Origin: an uncultured Azospirillum sp.
GTDB lineage: Bacteria > Pseudomonadota > Alphaproteobacteria > Azospirillales > Azospirillaceae
Reading direction: 5' to 3'
Assembly (NCBI RefSeq): GCF_946480385.1
Contig: NZ_CAMLJP010000018.1
Coordinates: forward strand, 1 to 64,000
Length of the DNA stretch: 64,000 nt
Position numbers and translations under genes: made by a program. Shown here in pieces: positions 1 through 10,021 of the stretch. The notes under the pieces were generated by a model, which saw only the letters and a program-made list of their open reading frames with translations, searched no databases and had not been told where the DNA came from. Positions within the stretch are counted from its first letter, which is position 1. Each line of letters starts with the position of its first letter.

Positions 1-146
1 CAGACTGCCGTCACAATGATCTCGGCGGGACAGTGCTAGCCGGCGTAGCGGGGATCGGGGCGCGTTGTCATGCCGTCCCATACCCCGCACGGCCCACTCC
101 GGCAACTGGGTGGTCAACAAGTTGACGGCGCCCACTCATCTGCAAT
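1..146. other. No gene recognised at left edge
   Basis: I see no convincing coding frame or RNA here. It lies downstream of the LacI-type gene. Short frames present have no ribosome binding site and no recognisable product. Confidence 0.5.
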
Positions 147-1193
147 TCACCCCCGTGGTCCGGACTGGCGCCGAACCAGTTTATGGTGCAGCAGGACTTC
201 TCCTACCCGGGTGCCCGCCCGCAGGTCGCGCAGGCTGGCCACAATCGCTGCGCCGAAGTCGTGGTAGGGAATCTTGACCGAACTGAGCCAGGGGGCGATC
301 CAGGCGTTGAGATCGTTGTCATCGATGCCGACCGGGCAGCAATCCTCCGGAATGCGAGTCCCCTGCTCGCCGGCCGCGCGGAAGAGACCGTAGGCCATCA
401 GGTCGCTGGGGCAGAGGACGCCGTCAGGCCAACCGCCATCGGCGGCGAGCCGCAATGCGGCAGCATAGCCGCAGTCGAGATGGTTTGCGCCCGCCCCGTC
501 GCAACGGCGCACCATCATATCCGGTTGCCGCTCTCGAATCCGGTCGAGAAATCCCTCCACCCGTTCCCGGATGGTCGAGGAGAGTTCCGCCGGGTGGATC
601 ACTGCCGGTGAACGCACGCCGCAGGCCAGCAGATGGTCGGCCGCGTCGGCCCCGGCCTGCCTGTTGTCGATCCCGATGAAGGGGCCGCCGCCATAGGGGT
701 TGCGCCGGTTCACGAAGACGATCGGCTCGCGCCGGTCCAGCGATGCCTCCAGCTCGGGGCTGGCGACCGCGCTGACCAGAATGAACCCCTCGGCGAAGCG
801 CGACCGCATCGCGCGCAGATACTCGTCTTGCAGGTCCGGACGGTCATGGGTGTCGCACAGGATCATCACATAGCCGGCAGCGCGGAGGGCTGCCTCCGTC
901 GACGCGGCGATGGCGGCCATGGCTGGGTTGTCGAGATTGGGCGCCAGCATGGCGACCAGACGGCTGTCTCCCCCGCGCAGGCTTCGGCCGACGGGGTTGG
1001 GGCGATAGCCGCGCTCCGCGATCAGGCGCTGCACCTTCGCCACCGTCGTCGCGGATGCCCGCCTCAGGTCACCGTTGGCGATGCGCGAGACGGTGGAGAC
1101 GGACACTCCCGCTTCGGCCGCGATGTCGACCAAGGAGATTTGTCCGGAAGTCTGGCCCGCCGCCTGTCCCGGTTCACGGCGCCGATCGTTCAT
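147..1193 (-). CDS. LacI-family sugar repressor
   Basis: Transcription factor of the LacI/GalR family, 348 residues. A helix-turn-helix lies near residues 18-40 (motif VDIAAEAGVSVSTVSRIANG), followed by the hinge and a periplasmic-binding-protein-like sensor domain running to the C-terminus. I chose the ATG at 1193 because a GGAGG stands just upstream; an ATG at 1205 is the alternative. It is divergent from the sugar ABC transporter that starts at 1375, and a perfect LacI-type operator lies between them. By analogy with such clusters it should repress the transporter and glucosidase and be released by the sugar or a derivative. The inducer is not visible from sequence; alpha-glucosides are inferred from the GH31 enzyme. 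Confidence 0.9.
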   Translation of the reverse strand: MNDRRREPGQAAGQTSGQISLVDIAAEAGVSVSTVSRIANGDLRRASATTVAKVQRLIAERGYRPNPVGRSLRGGDSRLVAMLAPNLDNPAMAAIAASTEAALRAAGYVMILCDTHDRPDLQDEYLRAMRSRFAEGFILVSAVASPELEASLDRREPIVFVNRRNPYGGGPFIGIDNRQAGADAADHLLACGVRSPAVIHPAELSSTIRERVEGFLDRIRERQPDMMVRRCDGAGANHLDCGYAAALRLAADGGWPDGVLCPSDLMAYGLFRAAGEQGTRIPEDCCPVGIDDNDLNAWIAPWLSSVKIPYHDFGAAIVASLRDLRAGTRVGEVLLHHKLVRRQSGPRG

Positions 1194-1225
1194 GACCCCC
1201 TCCATTTGCGTGCCGAGCATTGCCG

Positions 1226-1255
1226 TTGACAGTTTAGGCAAACGTTTGCCATATT
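1226..1255 (+). promoter_or_regulatory. Promoter with LacI-type operator for the sugar operon
   Basis: A TTGACA (1226-1231) and a CATATT (1250-1255) are 18 bp apart. The spacer contains the perfect palindrome GGCAAACGTTTGCC (1237-1250), a typical LacI/GalR operator with central CG. Binding there would block the promoter reading into the binding-protein gene at 1375. The divergent repressor start at 1193 makes autoregulation likely. The operator is directly visible; its regulator is inferred from position. Confidence 0.8.
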
Positions 1256-1374
1256 CAAGTCCGAAGAGCGGAGCCGGGAATTCCCCGCCTGCGTCGAGCT
1301 GCCGGTATTGGCAGAAAACAGGTCCGGACAGGGGCCGAGTAAGGGTCCGGAAGCGACCCCAAGGAGGAAACGCA

Positions 1375-2670
1375 ATGAAAAAGGCAGCATGGATGGCCGG
1401 CTGTGCGCTGGCGTTGTCGGTCCTCGGGAGCGCCTTCGGGTCTGCCGGTGCCCAGGCCGAAACCACGTTGCGCATCATGTGGTATTCCGACGGCAACGAG
1501 GGCGAGGTCATGAACGACCTGCTCCGCCGGTTCGAGGAGAAGAACAAGGACGTGAAGGTCGTCCTCGACCAGGTGCCCTTCAAGGCGATCAACGAGACTC
1601 TGCCGGTGCAGCTGGCCTCTGGCCAGGGTCCGGATCTGGCCCGCATCACCGATATGGGCGGCTTGGCGCCCTACCTGATGGACATTCGTCCCCATCTGAA
1701 GGATGCGGCCTATTGGGAGCAGAATTACGGACCGTTCCTGCAGTGGATGCGGGTGCCGGGCAACACCACCGCGATCCCCGGCTACATGACGCAGCTGACG
1801 GTGACCGGCCCCTTTGTCAACAAGACGCTGTTCGAACAGGCCGGCGTCGCCATGCCGGGCGCCAATGCCACCTGGGAGGACTGGGCCAAGGCTGCGAAGA
1901 CGGTCGCCGACAAGGTGCAGGCGCCGTTCCCGGTCGCTTTCGATCGTTCCGGCCACCGCTTCTTCGGCCTTGCCGTCTCTCAAGGAGCACAAATGGCCGA
2001 GACCGGGGGCGAGCTGAAGCCGGTCGATGACGGGTTCAAGCGCGCCGCCAAGCTGATCGCCGACTGGCACAAGTCCGGCGTGATGTCGAAGGAGCTGTGG
2101 GGAGCGGTGTCCGGCACCGCCTATCGCGGCGCCAACGAGGAATTCAAGAACGCCCAGGTCGTCTTCTACGAATCCGGCTCCTGGCAGATCGCGCAGTTCG
2201 ATAAGACCATCGGCGACGCTTTTGACTGGGTCGCCGTGCCGACGCCCTGCGGTCCGGCCAACTGCTCCGGAATGCCGGGCGGCGCCGCCCTGGTCGCCTT
2301 GAAGACCAGCAGCCATCCGGCAGAGGTGGCACGCCTGCTCGACTATCTCGCCAGCGAGGAGGTCGCCGCCGAGTTCTACGCTCGTACGCTGTTCGTACCG
2401 GGCCATCTCGGCCTCGCCAAGAAGGGCATCGCCTACAAGTCCGCCTCACCGCAGGCCGCGGCCGCGCTGAAAGTGTTCGGCGATGCGGTGGGCAAGCTGG
2501 ATCCCGTCGCCTACCGCATCCAGGGCAATCCCAGCAGCCGCATCGTCTTCAACGCCGCCATCAGCCGTCTCGGCCAGGTGGTGGTCGGCGAGACGACCCC
2601 GGACGACGCCTATCAGCGGATAGCCGCCGACGTCGCCCAGCAGATCGCCGAGCGCAAGAAGAAGCAGTAA
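1375..2670 (+). CDS. Sugar ABC transporter periplasmic binding protein
   Basis: Extracellular solute-binding protein of the family 1 (MalE-like) type, 431 residues. A Sec signal peptide with a hydrophobic stretch and an AQA-type cleavage site near residue 28 is followed by the mature start ETTLRIMWY. The ATG at 1375 is preceded by a strong AAGGAGG; the frame extends further upstream but over the promoter and operator, so that extension is rejected. First gene of an operon with two permeases, an ATPase and a glycosidase. It would capture the sugar in the periplasm and deliver it to the permeases. Substrate is inferred as an alpha-glucoside from the downstream GH31 enzyme. Confidence 0.92.
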   Translation: MKKAAWMAGCALALSVLGSAFGSAGAQAETTLRIMWYSDGNEGEVMNDLLRRFEEKNKDVKVVLDQVPFKAINETLPVQLASGQGPDLARITDMGGLAPYLMDIRPHLKDAAYWEQNYGPFLQWMRVPGNTTAIPGYMTQLTVTGPFVNKTLFEQAGVAMPGANATWEDWAKAAKTVADKVQAPFPVAFDRSGHRFFGLAVSQGAQMAETGGELKPVDDGFKRAAKLIADWHKSGVMSKELWGAVSGTAYRGANEEFKNAQVVFYESGSWQIAQFDKTIGDAFDWVAVPTPCGPANCSGMPGGAALVALKTSSHPAEVARLLDYLASEEVAAEFYARTLFVPGHLGLAKKGIAYKSASPQAAAALKVFGDAVGKLDPVAYRIQGNPSSRIVFNAAISRLGQVVVGETTPDDAYQRIAADVAQQIAERKKKQ

Positions 2671-2733
2671 CCCCCGGCCTTTGCTCCCAACCCTGGGCCC
2701 GCAACCTTGGGCCCCAACCATGGGCGGTGGATC

Positions 2734-3765
2734 ATGACCGACACCATGAGATCGCACGGTGCCCCCGCGCGCGGTCCGTCCGCCGCCGCGGCTGCCGTCA
2801 CCACGGGCAGCGCCAACGCCCTGATGCGGCTGACCGACCCGCCGATGCGGGCGGTGCAGCGCCTGATCGGCGCTGCGCGCATGCCCTATGTCTTCCTGCT
2901 GCCGAACCTCGTCTTCTTCGGGCTGTTCGTCTTCCTGCCCATCGGGATCAACATCGTCTTCTCGGTGACGGGCGGGACGGCGCTGTTCCCGGCGGAGCGG
3001 CCCTATGTCGGGGCGGAGCATTACGCCCGCCTGCTCGATTGCGGATCCTATCTGGAGGCCGCGAGCTGCCGGGAGGATCTGTTCTGGCGCGGGGTAGGAA
3101 ACACGCTGACCTTCACCGTCTTCCAGATGGTGGCGATGGTGCTGTTCTCGCTGATCACCGCGCTGGTGCTGAACCGGCCCATCCGCGGCCGCGGCTTTTT
3201 CCGGGCGGTCTATTTCTTCCCCGTCCTGCTGTCGCCAGTCGTCGTCGCGCTGATCTGGAAATGGATCCTGCAGCGCGACGGGCTGCTCAATGCGGTGTTG
3301 ACGACGGCGGGTGGCGAGAAGATCCTGTTCTTCGTCGATCCGGGCTGGGCGATGTTCTGGTCGGTGTTCGTCTCGGTATGGGCCCATATGGGCTTCTACA
3401 CGCTGATCCTGCTCGCCGGCCTCCAGGCGATCCCGCGCGACGTCTATGAGGCCGCGGAAATGGACGGCACCCGCCCCTGGCGTGTCTTCCACCGCATCAC
3501 GCTGCCGCTGCTGTGGCCCAACCTGCTGGTCGTTCTGGTGCTGGTGCTGATCCGCTCGGTGCAGGTGTTCGACGAGGTGTTCGTGCTGACCGGCGGTGGT
3601 CCCGGCACGGCGACGATGATGGTCGTCCAGTACATCTACACCACCGCCTTCGCCAATCAGGTGCAGAATTTCGGGCTGGCCGGTGCGGCGTCGGTGCTGC
3701 TGGGTGCGGTGCTGTTCGTCCTGACCCTGATCCAGCTTTTCCTTACCCGGCGGAGGGCATCATGA
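2734..3765 (+). CDS. Sugar ABC transporter permease (MalF type)
   Basis: Inner-membrane permease, 343 residues, with about six hydrophobic segments and the binding-protein-dependent transport (EAA) loop near the C-terminal half (EAAEMDGTRPWRVFHRITLP). The N-terminal 50 residues are cytoplasmic and Ala/Gly rich. An ATG at 2734 follows a GGCGGTGG stretch. The stop overlaps the next permease start (ATGA), indicating translational coupling. Works as the heterodimer partner of the next gene. Confidence 0.93.
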   Translation: MTDTMRSHGAPARGPSAAAAAVTTGSANALMRLTDPPMRAVQRLIGAARMPYVFLLPNLVFFGLFVFLPIGINIVFSVTGGTALFPAERPYVGAEHYARLLDCGSYLEAASCREDLFWRGVGNTLTFTVFQMVAMVLFSLITALVLNRPIRGRGFFRAVYFFPVLLSPVVVALIWKWILQRDGLLNAVLTTAGGEKILFFVDPGWAMFWSVFVSVWAHMGFYTLILLAGLQAIPRDVYEAAEMDGTRPWRVFHRITLPLLWPNLLVVLVLVLIRSVQVFDEVFVLTGGGPGTATMMVVQYIYTTAFANQVQNFGLAGAASVLLGAVLFVLTLIQLFLTRRRAS

Positions 3766-4817
3766 CCGGAAAACTCCGTCGCCTGTTGTTGGCGCGTCGT
3801 GGCGGCAACTTCTGGCATTGGACCGACGTCGCCAGCTATGCCTATCTGGCGCTGGGCGTGCTGCTGATGTTCGGGCCGGTGCTCTGGCTGGCGCTGTCGT
3901 CCTTCAAGACGCCGTCGGCCCTGCTGGAATTCCCGCCGTCGCTGCTGCCGATGGCGCAGAGCGAGGTGTCGGTGGCGGGCTATCCGCAGCCGCTGCCGTT
4001 GTTCCGGGTGACGATGGAGGACGGTTCGGTCCGCGAACTGGCGCAGGTCCGCCGCGTCGGCATCGTCGCCCAGATGGTCGATCCGGCGGCGCCCGGCCAG
4101 ACGATCCGCGTGCCGGCCGACCGTCGGACACCGGTGCGCCACATGGCCTTCGCGGTCGAGAACTACACCGACCCGCTGACCCAGTTCGATTTCCTGCGCT
4201 TCCTGCGCAATTCGCTGGTGGTGACGGTGGTCGCGACCATCATCACGCTGGTGATCAACTCGATGGCCGCCTACGCGCTGTCCGTCTACGAGTTCCGCGG
4301 CAAGAAGCTGGCGATGCTGGGGGTGATCGGCACCCTGATGATCCCCATCACCATCATCCTGGCGCCGGTCTATCTGGTGGTCACCAAGCTGGGCTTCGTC
4401 GACTCGTTGTGGGCGGTGATCCTGCCGGGAGCCGCCACCCCGACCGGTGTCTTCCTGCTGCGCCAGTACATGCTGACCATTCCGCGCGACCTGATCGAGG
4501 CGGCGCGGATGGACAAGGCGTCGGAATGGCGCATCTACGCGCGCATCGTCATGCCGCTGTCGATGCCGGCGCTGGCGGTGCTGGCGATCTTCTCGGTCAT
4601 GTGGCGCTGGAACGAGTTCCTGTGGCCGCTGGCCGTCCTGACCAAGACCGAGGTCCACACCCTGCCGATCGCGCTCAACGCCTTCCAGGGCGAGTTGCAG
4701 ACGCAATGGCATTATCTGCTCGCCATGACCGTGGTGACCCTGCTGCCGGTGGCGCTCGTCTTCGCCTTCCTGCAGCGCTTCATCACCAGCGGCATCGCGA
4801 ATACGGGGATGAAATAA
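3762..4817 (+). CDS. Sugar ABC transporter permease (MalG type)
   Basis: Second inner-membrane permease, 351 residues, overlapping the first by four bases. It has several transmembrane segments and an EAA loop (EAARMDKASEWRIYARIVMP) that should dock on the ATPase. Between the first and second membrane segments lies a periplasmic insertion of roughly 80 residues, longer than in minimal MalG proteins, as seen in alpha-glucoside AglG-like permeases. Immediately followed by the ATPase gene, whose ATG abuts the TAA stop. Confidence 0.93.
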   Translation: MTGKLRRLLLARRGGNFWHWTDVASYAYLALGVLLMFGPVLWLALSSFKTPSALLEFPPSLLPMAQSEVSVAGYPQPLPLFRVTMEDGSVRELAQVRRVGIVAQMVDPAAPGQTIRVPADRRTPVRHMAFAVENYTDPLTQFDFLRFLRNSLVVTVVATIITLVINSMAAYALSVYEFRGKKLAMLGVIGTLMIPITIILAPVYLVVTKLGFVDSLWAVILPGAATPTGVFLLRQYMLTIPRDLIEAARMDKASEWRIYARIVMPLSMPALAVLAIFSVMWRWNEFLWPLAVLTKTEVHTLPIALNAFQGELQTQWHYLLAMTVVTLLPVALVFAFLQRFITSGIANTGMK

Positions 4818-5861
4818 ATGGCCGGACTGGAGCTTCGCGGCATCCACAAGGACTATAGCAGCACCGCCGTCCTGAAAGGGATCGACCTCAGCATCGCCGA
4901 CGGCGAGTTCGTCGTCTTCGTCGGCCCGTCGGGCTGCGGGAAATCGACGTTGCTGCGCGTCATCGCCGGACTGGAGACGGTGACGGCGGGCGACATCCAC
5001 ATCGACGGTGTGGAGGTGACGCGGACCGCGGCCTCCGAACGCGGGCTGGCGATGGTGTTCCAGTCCTACGCGCTCTACCCGCACATGACCGTTCACCAGA
5101 ACATGAGCTTTGCGCTGGAGAATATGGGGATCGGCAAGGCGGAGATCGCGACGCGGGTGGACCGCGCCGCCCGCATGCTGCGCCTGACCGACTACCTCCA
5201 GCGCAAGCCCGCCGCCCTGTCGGGCGGCCAGCGCCAGCGCGTCGCCATTGGCCGGGCCATCGTGCGCGATCCCAAGATTTTCCTGTTCGACGAGCCGCTG
5301 TCGAACCTGGACGCCGAATTGCGGGTGGCGACCCGGAAGGAGTTGGCCGCCCTGCATGCCGAGATCGGCGGGACGATGATCTACGTCACCCACGATCAGG
5401 TGGAGGCGATGACGCTGGCCGACCGCATCGTCGTCCTGAACGGCGGGCGGATCGAGCAGATCGGCACGCCGCTGGAGCTTTACAACCGCCCGGCCAACCT
5501 CTTCGTCGCCGGCTTCATCGGCTCGCCGCGGATGAACCTGCTGCCGGCTGACTTTGTGAAGAATTCAGCAGCGGGTGGGGCGGCGACGCTGGGCATCCGG
5601 CCCGAGCATGTCGAGCCCTGCCATGAGGCCGACGCCGATCTGACCGTCCGGGTCGACCTCGTCGAGCAGCTCGGCGGCGAGACCTTCCTCTATGCTGCCG
5701 GTCCCAAGGACGCCGCAATCACCATCCGCTGCGATGGTCAGAGCGGCCACGCCCGCGGCGACCTGCTGCCGGTGCGCTTGCGCCGCGAGCATCTCCACCA
5801 TTTCGACGCTGCCGGCCTTGCCTGCCGTCCCGAACCCATTCTCGCCCGGAGCCCCTCATGA
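4818..5861 (+). CDS. Sugar ABC transporter ATPase (UgpC/MalK type)
   Basis: ATP-binding subunit, 347 residues. Walker A GPSGCGKST lies near residues 37-45, the Q-loop in VFQSYALYPHM, the signature LSGGQRQR near residue 134, Walker B FLFDEPLSNLD, and the switch histidine in THDQVEAM. A C-terminal TOBE-like regulatory domain follows. It energises the two permeases encoded just upstream. The stop overlaps the glycosidase start by four bases, so all five genes appear to be one operon. Confidence 0.95.
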   Translation: MAGLELRGIHKDYSSTAVLKGIDLSIADGEFVVFVGPSGCGKSTLLRVIAGLETVTAGDIHIDGVEVTRTAASERGLAMVFQSYALYPHMTVHQNMSFALENMGIGKAEIATRVDRAARMLRLTDYLQRKPAALSGGQRQRVAIGRAIVRDPKIFLFDEPLSNLDAELRVATRKELAALHAEIGGTMIYVTHDQVEAMTLADRIVVLNGGRIEQIGTPLELYNRPANLFVAGFIGSPRMNLLPADFVKNSAAGGAATLGIRPEHVEPCHEADADLTVRVDLVEQLGGETFLYAAGPKDAAITIRCDGQSGHARGDLLPVRLRREHLHHFDAAGLACRPEPILARSPS

Positions 5862-8224
5862 AGGCCCTGACCCGTGCCCGTTTCCGCGGGCGCGACGGCA
5901 TCTATGCCCTGTTCGAACTCGACCATGGCGCCGATCTGCGCATCGGTTTCGTCGAAGATGATGTCGGCCGCATCCTGATGCGGCGCGACGGAGCCTACCG
6001 CCTCGACCGTGGCTGGTCGGTGGCGCCCGGTGGTGCCGATCCGTCCTATGCAGGGCGGGACCGCGACGATCTGAGCGGCTTCGCCTGCCCCCCGGCTGAC
6101 ATCGAGGAAGGCGAGGGCACTGTCACGCTGCGGGGAGCGAAGCTCCGCGCCGTCGTGACGCTGGAGCCCTTCGGCGTCGCCTGGTACCGCGCGGGGGAGG
6201 AGGTGCCCTTCCTGCAGGACCGCCGCACCCAGGCCTATTTCGTTTCGCGGCAGACCCATGCCTTCTCCCATTTCGTCGAGCGTGGCGGGGATGAGCGGCA
6301 TTACGGGCTCGGCGACAAGGCCGGTCCGCTGGACCGCACCGGCCGCCGCTTCCGAGTCGACGCGGTCGATCCCTGCGGCTTCGATGCCGAGTTGAGCGAC
6401 CCGCTCTACAAGATGATCCCCTTCCTGCTGGTCGCCGGGCCTGTGGGCGCGCACGGGGTCTTCTACGACAACCTCGCCACCGCCGAGATCGACCTCGGCG
6501 CGACCATCGACAACTACCACGGCCTGTTCCGCTCCTACCGTGCGGACGACGGCGACCTCGACGCCTATGTCTTTGCCGGCCCGGGCGTTCCGGACGTGGT
6601 GCGCGCCTTCTCGCGGCTGACCGGCGGCCATGCCTTCGGGCCGAAATGGACGCTGGGATTTGCCACCACCTCGATGGCCATCGCCGACGCCGCCGATGCC
6701 GACGCCCGCATCGCCGACTTCGTCGACCGCTGCGCCGAGCACGCCATCCCCTGCGACAGTTTCCACTTCGGCTCCGGCTACACCATGATCGGCGGCCGGC
6801 GCTATGCCTTCCACTGGAACCGCGACAAGTTCCCCGATCCGGCCTCGACTCTCTCCAAGCTGAACGCTGCCGGACTGCGCCCGGTCGCCAATCTGAAGCC
6901 CTGCCTGCTCGACGACCATCCGCGCCTGTCGGAGGTGACGGCGGTCGGCGGGCTGGTGAACGACGGCGAAACCGGCAAGCCGGCGGTGGCGCAGTTCTGG
7001 GACGGGCTCGGCTACCATCTCGACTTTACCAACCCGCTGGCGCGGGACTGGTGGCGGCGGGGGATCGAGACGGCGCTGCTGGCGCCCGGCATGGTGTCGG
7101 TGTGGAACGACAACAACGAGTACGAGATCTGGGACGAGGATGCGATGGCGGCCGGCGACGGCCGGCCCTTCCCGCAGGCGCTGGCACGCCCCGCCCAGGC
7201 ACTGCTGATGACCAAGCTGGCATATGAGACGCAAGCCGCCTGGACGCCGGCCAAGCGGCCATACACCATCACCCGCGGCGGCCCGGCCGGATTGTGGCGC
7301 TACGGCCAGACTTGGTCGGGCGACAACGCCACCGCCTGGAAGACGCTGCGTTTCAACCTGACCCAGGGGCTCAACATGAGCCTGTCCGGCATGTTCGACA
7401 TCGGACATGACGTCGGCGGCTTCCACGGGCCGAGCCCAGGGCCGGAGCTGCTCTGCCGTTTCGTCGAGTTCTGTTCCTTCTGGCCGCGCTTCGTGATGAA
7501 TTCCTGGAACAGCGACGGCATCACGACGCTGCCCTGGATGCACCCGGAGGTCATCGACCCGATCCGCGAGGCGATCCGCCTGCGCTACCGCCTGATGCCC
7601 TATCTCTATACACGGATGTGGCGGGCGGCGGAGGCGGACGAGCCGGTGGTGCGCCCGCTGTTCTATGACTTCCCCGACGATCCCGGCGCCGTGGCGACCG
7701 AGGACGCCTTCATGCTCGGCCCCGACCTGCTGGTGGCGCCGGTGCTGGAGCCGGGGGCGGACAGCCGTTCGGTCCGGCTGCCGGACCACCCCGGCGGCTG
7801 GTACCTCTTCCATGACGGGACGCATCATCCGGGGGGAGCGGTCGCGACGGTGGCGGCTCCGCTCGGCCGCGTGCCGCTGTTCGTGCGGGCCGGCGCCCTG
7901 CTGCTCCTGGCGGCCGCCGGTCTGCGCGTCGATCCAGCCGCGGACACGGAGCGCGAACTCGTCGCCTATGGCGATGTGGGCGGCGATGCGGCGGGCACCA
8001 CGATCCTGCTCTATGAAGACGACGGTGACACCGCCGCCTGGAAGGATGGTGCCGGGCTCGTCATCCGCTTCACCGTGGAACGGCTCAGGGGGGGAGCGGT
8101 AATCTCAGCCACGGCTACCGGACATTACCAGCCGGCGTGGCGCAGCCTGCGCCTGCGGTCGGTGGGTGGACCCGCACTGCAACCCGGCACGGTCGCCGGT
8201 GCCGCGCTGAGACTGGAGGCGTAG
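5858..8224 (+). CDS. GH31 family alpha-glucosidase
   Basis: Glycoside hydrolase family 31, 788 residues. After an N-terminal beta-sandwich region, the catalytic barrel shows the nucleophile motif WNDNNEYEIWDED near residue 418 and the acid/base region WSGDNATAWKT near residue 485. No signal peptide, so the enzyme is cytoplasmic and would hydrolyse the imported oligosaccharide from its non-reducing end. Its start overlaps the ATPase stop (ATGA). GH31 also contains alpha-xylosidases and related activities, so the exact linkage is not fixed by sequence. Classical rhizobial agl clusters carry a GH13 enzyme in this position, so this one is a variant. Confidence 0.88.
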   Translation: MKALTRARFRGRDGIYALFELDHGADLRIGFVEDDVGRILMRRDGAYRLDRGWSVAPGGADPSYAGRDRDDLSGFACPPADIEEGEGTVTLRGAKLRAVVTLEPFGVAWYRAGEEVPFLQDRRTQAYFVSRQTHAFSHFVERGGDERHYGLGDKAGPLDRTGRRFRVDAVDPCGFDAELSDPLYKMIPFLLVAGPVGAHGVFYDNLATAEIDLGATIDNYHGLFRSYRADDGDLDAYVFAGPGVPDVVRAFSRLTGGHAFGPKWTLGFATTSMAIADAADADARIADFVDRCAEHAIPCDSFHFGSGYTMIGGRRYAFHWNRDKFPDPASTLSKLNAAGLRPVANLKPCLLDDHPRLSEVTAVGGLVNDGETGKPAVAQFWDGLGYHLDFTNPLARDWWRRGIETALLAPGMVSVWNDNNEYEIWDEDAMAAGDGRPFPQALARPAQALLMTKLAYETQAAWTPAKRPYTITRGGPAGLWRYGQTWSGDNATAWKTLRFNLTQGLNMSLSGMFDIGHDVGGFHGPSPGPELLCRFVEFCSFWPRFVMNSWNSDGITTLPWMHPEVIDPIREAIRLRYRLMPYLYTRMWRAAEADEPVVRPLFYDFPDDPGAVATEDAFMLGPDLLVAPVLEPGADSRSVRLPDHPGGWYLFHDGTHHPGGAVATVAAPLGRVPLFVRAGALLLLAAAGLRVDPAADTERELVAYGDVGGDAAGTTILLYEDDGDTAAWKDGAGLVIRFTVERLRGGAVISATATGHYQPAWRSLRLRSVGGPALQPGTVAGAALRLEA

Positions 8225-8232
8225 CCGGTTCT

Positions 8233-8274
8233 GTCAGCCTTCGCGCCCCCTTGTTCGAGGGCGCGAAGGCTGAC
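8233..8274. terminator. Strong hairpin at end of sugar operon
   Basis: A perfect 16-bp inverted repeat (GTCAGCCTTCGCGCCC and its complement) surrounds a 10-base loop. It lies nine bases after the glucosidase stop and before the end of the convergent chemoreceptor gene. There is no clear T-run on either side, so it may act bidirectionally or mainly protect 3' ends. Confidence 0.75.
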
Positions 8275-8315
8275 GTGGAGACCGGACTCATCGGTCCTGA
8301 CCCGTGAGTTTGATA

Positions 8316-9881
8316 TTACGCTGTCCTGAGGGAACGGATGAAGGTCGCAACATCCGACTGCATCGTATTGACGCTGCGCCGCAGCATCTCCGTGGCGCTG
8401 CACAGGCGCTTGGTTGCCTCGGTCGTCTGCTCGGCAGCCCTGGTGGTTGCATTCACGTCGTTCATCAGGTCGCGCACGCCTTGGGCGGCATGGTTGACGC
8501 CTTGCCCGATCTCGCCTGTGGCTGCGTTCTGTTGTTCGACCGCCGCCGCAATCGACGCGCTGATTTCGCTGACGCCGCTGACGACCTTGGCGATCTCGGT
8601 GATGTCGCCGGCCGCCGCACCGACGGAATCCTGGATTCCACGGACTTGGGTCTCGATCTCCTCGGTGGCCTTGGCGGTCTGGTTGGCCAACGCCTTCACC
8701 TCGCTGGCGACCACCGCAAACCCCTTGCCCGCCTCGCCGGCACGTGCCGCCTCGATGGTGGCGTTCAGGGCTAGAAGGTTGGTCTGGTTTGCGATGGAAT
8801 TGATCAGCGCCACGACCGCGTTGACCTTCTCCGCTGCCTGGACGAGACCTCCGATCCGCTGCTCCGCCCGGCTCGCGCATTCCGACGCTTCGCCGGCGAT
8901 TGTCTGCGACCGCTGTGCCTGGCCGGAGATCTCCCGGATCGAGGCGGCCAACTGTTCCGTTGCCGCCGCCATGCCGTCGACGTGACCGGCAACCATGGAG
9001 GCGCGGGAGGCCGCCCGCTCGCTGAGTTCTCCGTTGTGTTCGGCGGTGCCGGTCAGCATCTGGGACAAATCGTTCATGGTGCCGGTGGTTGTCCCGACCT
9101 CGCCCAATACCGCGCTGAGCTGACGCTCGAAGGTATCGGCGACCCCCGAGACGGCAGCGCGCCGGTCAGCCTCGGCCCGCTGGCGCAGGTCGTCCTGTTC
9201 GGCCTGGAGCCGCTGCTTCTCGATGCCGTTCTCCTTGAACACCTGCACCGCGGCGGCCATGCGGCCGATCTCGTCGCTACGTTCGCGCGACGGCACCTCG
9301 ATGGTGCTGTCGCCATCCACCAACCGCACCATCACATCGGTCAGCCGTTCGATGGGCTTCGTGGCCCTCCGGACGATCCACGCCAACAAGCCGCACACCG
9401 CAAGCGAAGCCGCGCATCCAATTCCCGCGAGCATCCACGCGCGATCCCTGACCTGCCGATCGGACCGTTCGGTGGACAGGCTGACCTCGACGGTGCCCAG
9501 CACGGTTTCCTTTCCCTTGACGACCCGCGTGATGTCCACCTTGCGAACGAGAACCGTTTCGGTCGCCGTCGCTGGTCTGCCGTGGCTGGCGAAGACAGCT
9601 CCTTTGGCATCGACGACCTTGCCGCCGACGTAGTCCGGGTCGCTGGCGAGTACCGTCAATTGTGCGGTAGCGACGTCCTTGTCCAGGCTCCAGAGCGGCT
9701 CTGCGAGGCTGCCCGCCACGATCCGCGTCATCACCTCGGCACGGTCCAGAAGCGATGCCCTGCCATCGCTCACATTCATCTCCGCAACACCGGCCACGGT
9801 GAAACACGCGAGAACGGTCACCACCAGGGCGATCGGTGTGACCACCCGCATTGATAGGCTACGCGTAATGATGTTCGGCAT
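8316..9881 (-). CDS. Methyl-accepting chemotaxis protein
   Basis: Transmembrane chemoreceptor, 521 residues. A first membrane helix near residues 12-35 is followed by a short periplasmic sensor region of about 110 residues with LWSLDKDV (a motif common to small Cache-like sensors), a second membrane helix, a HAMP domain ([17 protein letters not shown]) and the signalling domain with the conserved hairpin tip region [22 protein letters not shown] shortened here to its core [12 protein letters not shown]. The start is the ATG at 9881. It should feed CheA/CheW at the pole; the ligand is unknown. Convergent with the glucosidase across a shared hairpin. Confidence 0.93.
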   Translation of the reverse strand: MPNIITRSLSMRVVTPIALVVTVLACFTVAGVAEMNVSDGRASLLDRAEVMTRIVAGSLAEPLWSLDKDVATAQLTVLASDPDYVGGKVVDAKGAVFASHGRPATATETVLVRKVDITRVVKGKETVLGTVEVSLSTERSDRQVRDRAWMLAGIGCAASLAVCGLLAWIVRRATKPIERLTDVMVRLVDGDSTIEVPSRERSDEIGRMAAAVQVFKENGIEKQRLQAEQDDLRQRAEADRRAAVSGVADTFERQLSAVLGEVGTTTGTMNDLSQMLTGTAEHNGELSERAASRASMVAGHVDGMAAATEQLAASIREISGQAQRSQTIAGEASECASRAEQRIGGLVQAAEKVNAVVALINSIANQTNLLALNATIEAARAGEAGKGFAVVASEVKALANQTAKATEEIETQVRGIQDSVGAAAGDITEIAKVVSGVSEISASIAAAVEQQNAATGEIGQGVNHAAQGVRDLMNDVNATTRAAEQTTEATKRLCSATEMLRRSVNTMQSDVATFIRSLRTA

Positions 9882-10021
9882 GGAGAACCGTCCCTTTCCA
9901 GCCATATCCCGGGCTCGTGACGAACCTCCGACACACTGCTCCGGAGGTCCGCCGCGTGCGGCGCACTCATGGCGTTGCCTGACCCTATTCGTGCCGGCCA
10001 TGGTTGCTGTGACGCTGGTAT

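Noticed and set aside
3657..5393. 578-residue reverse frame across permease and ATPase
   Set aside because: Shadow frame with low-complexity His/Gln/Arg content typical of the antisense of GC-rich genes.
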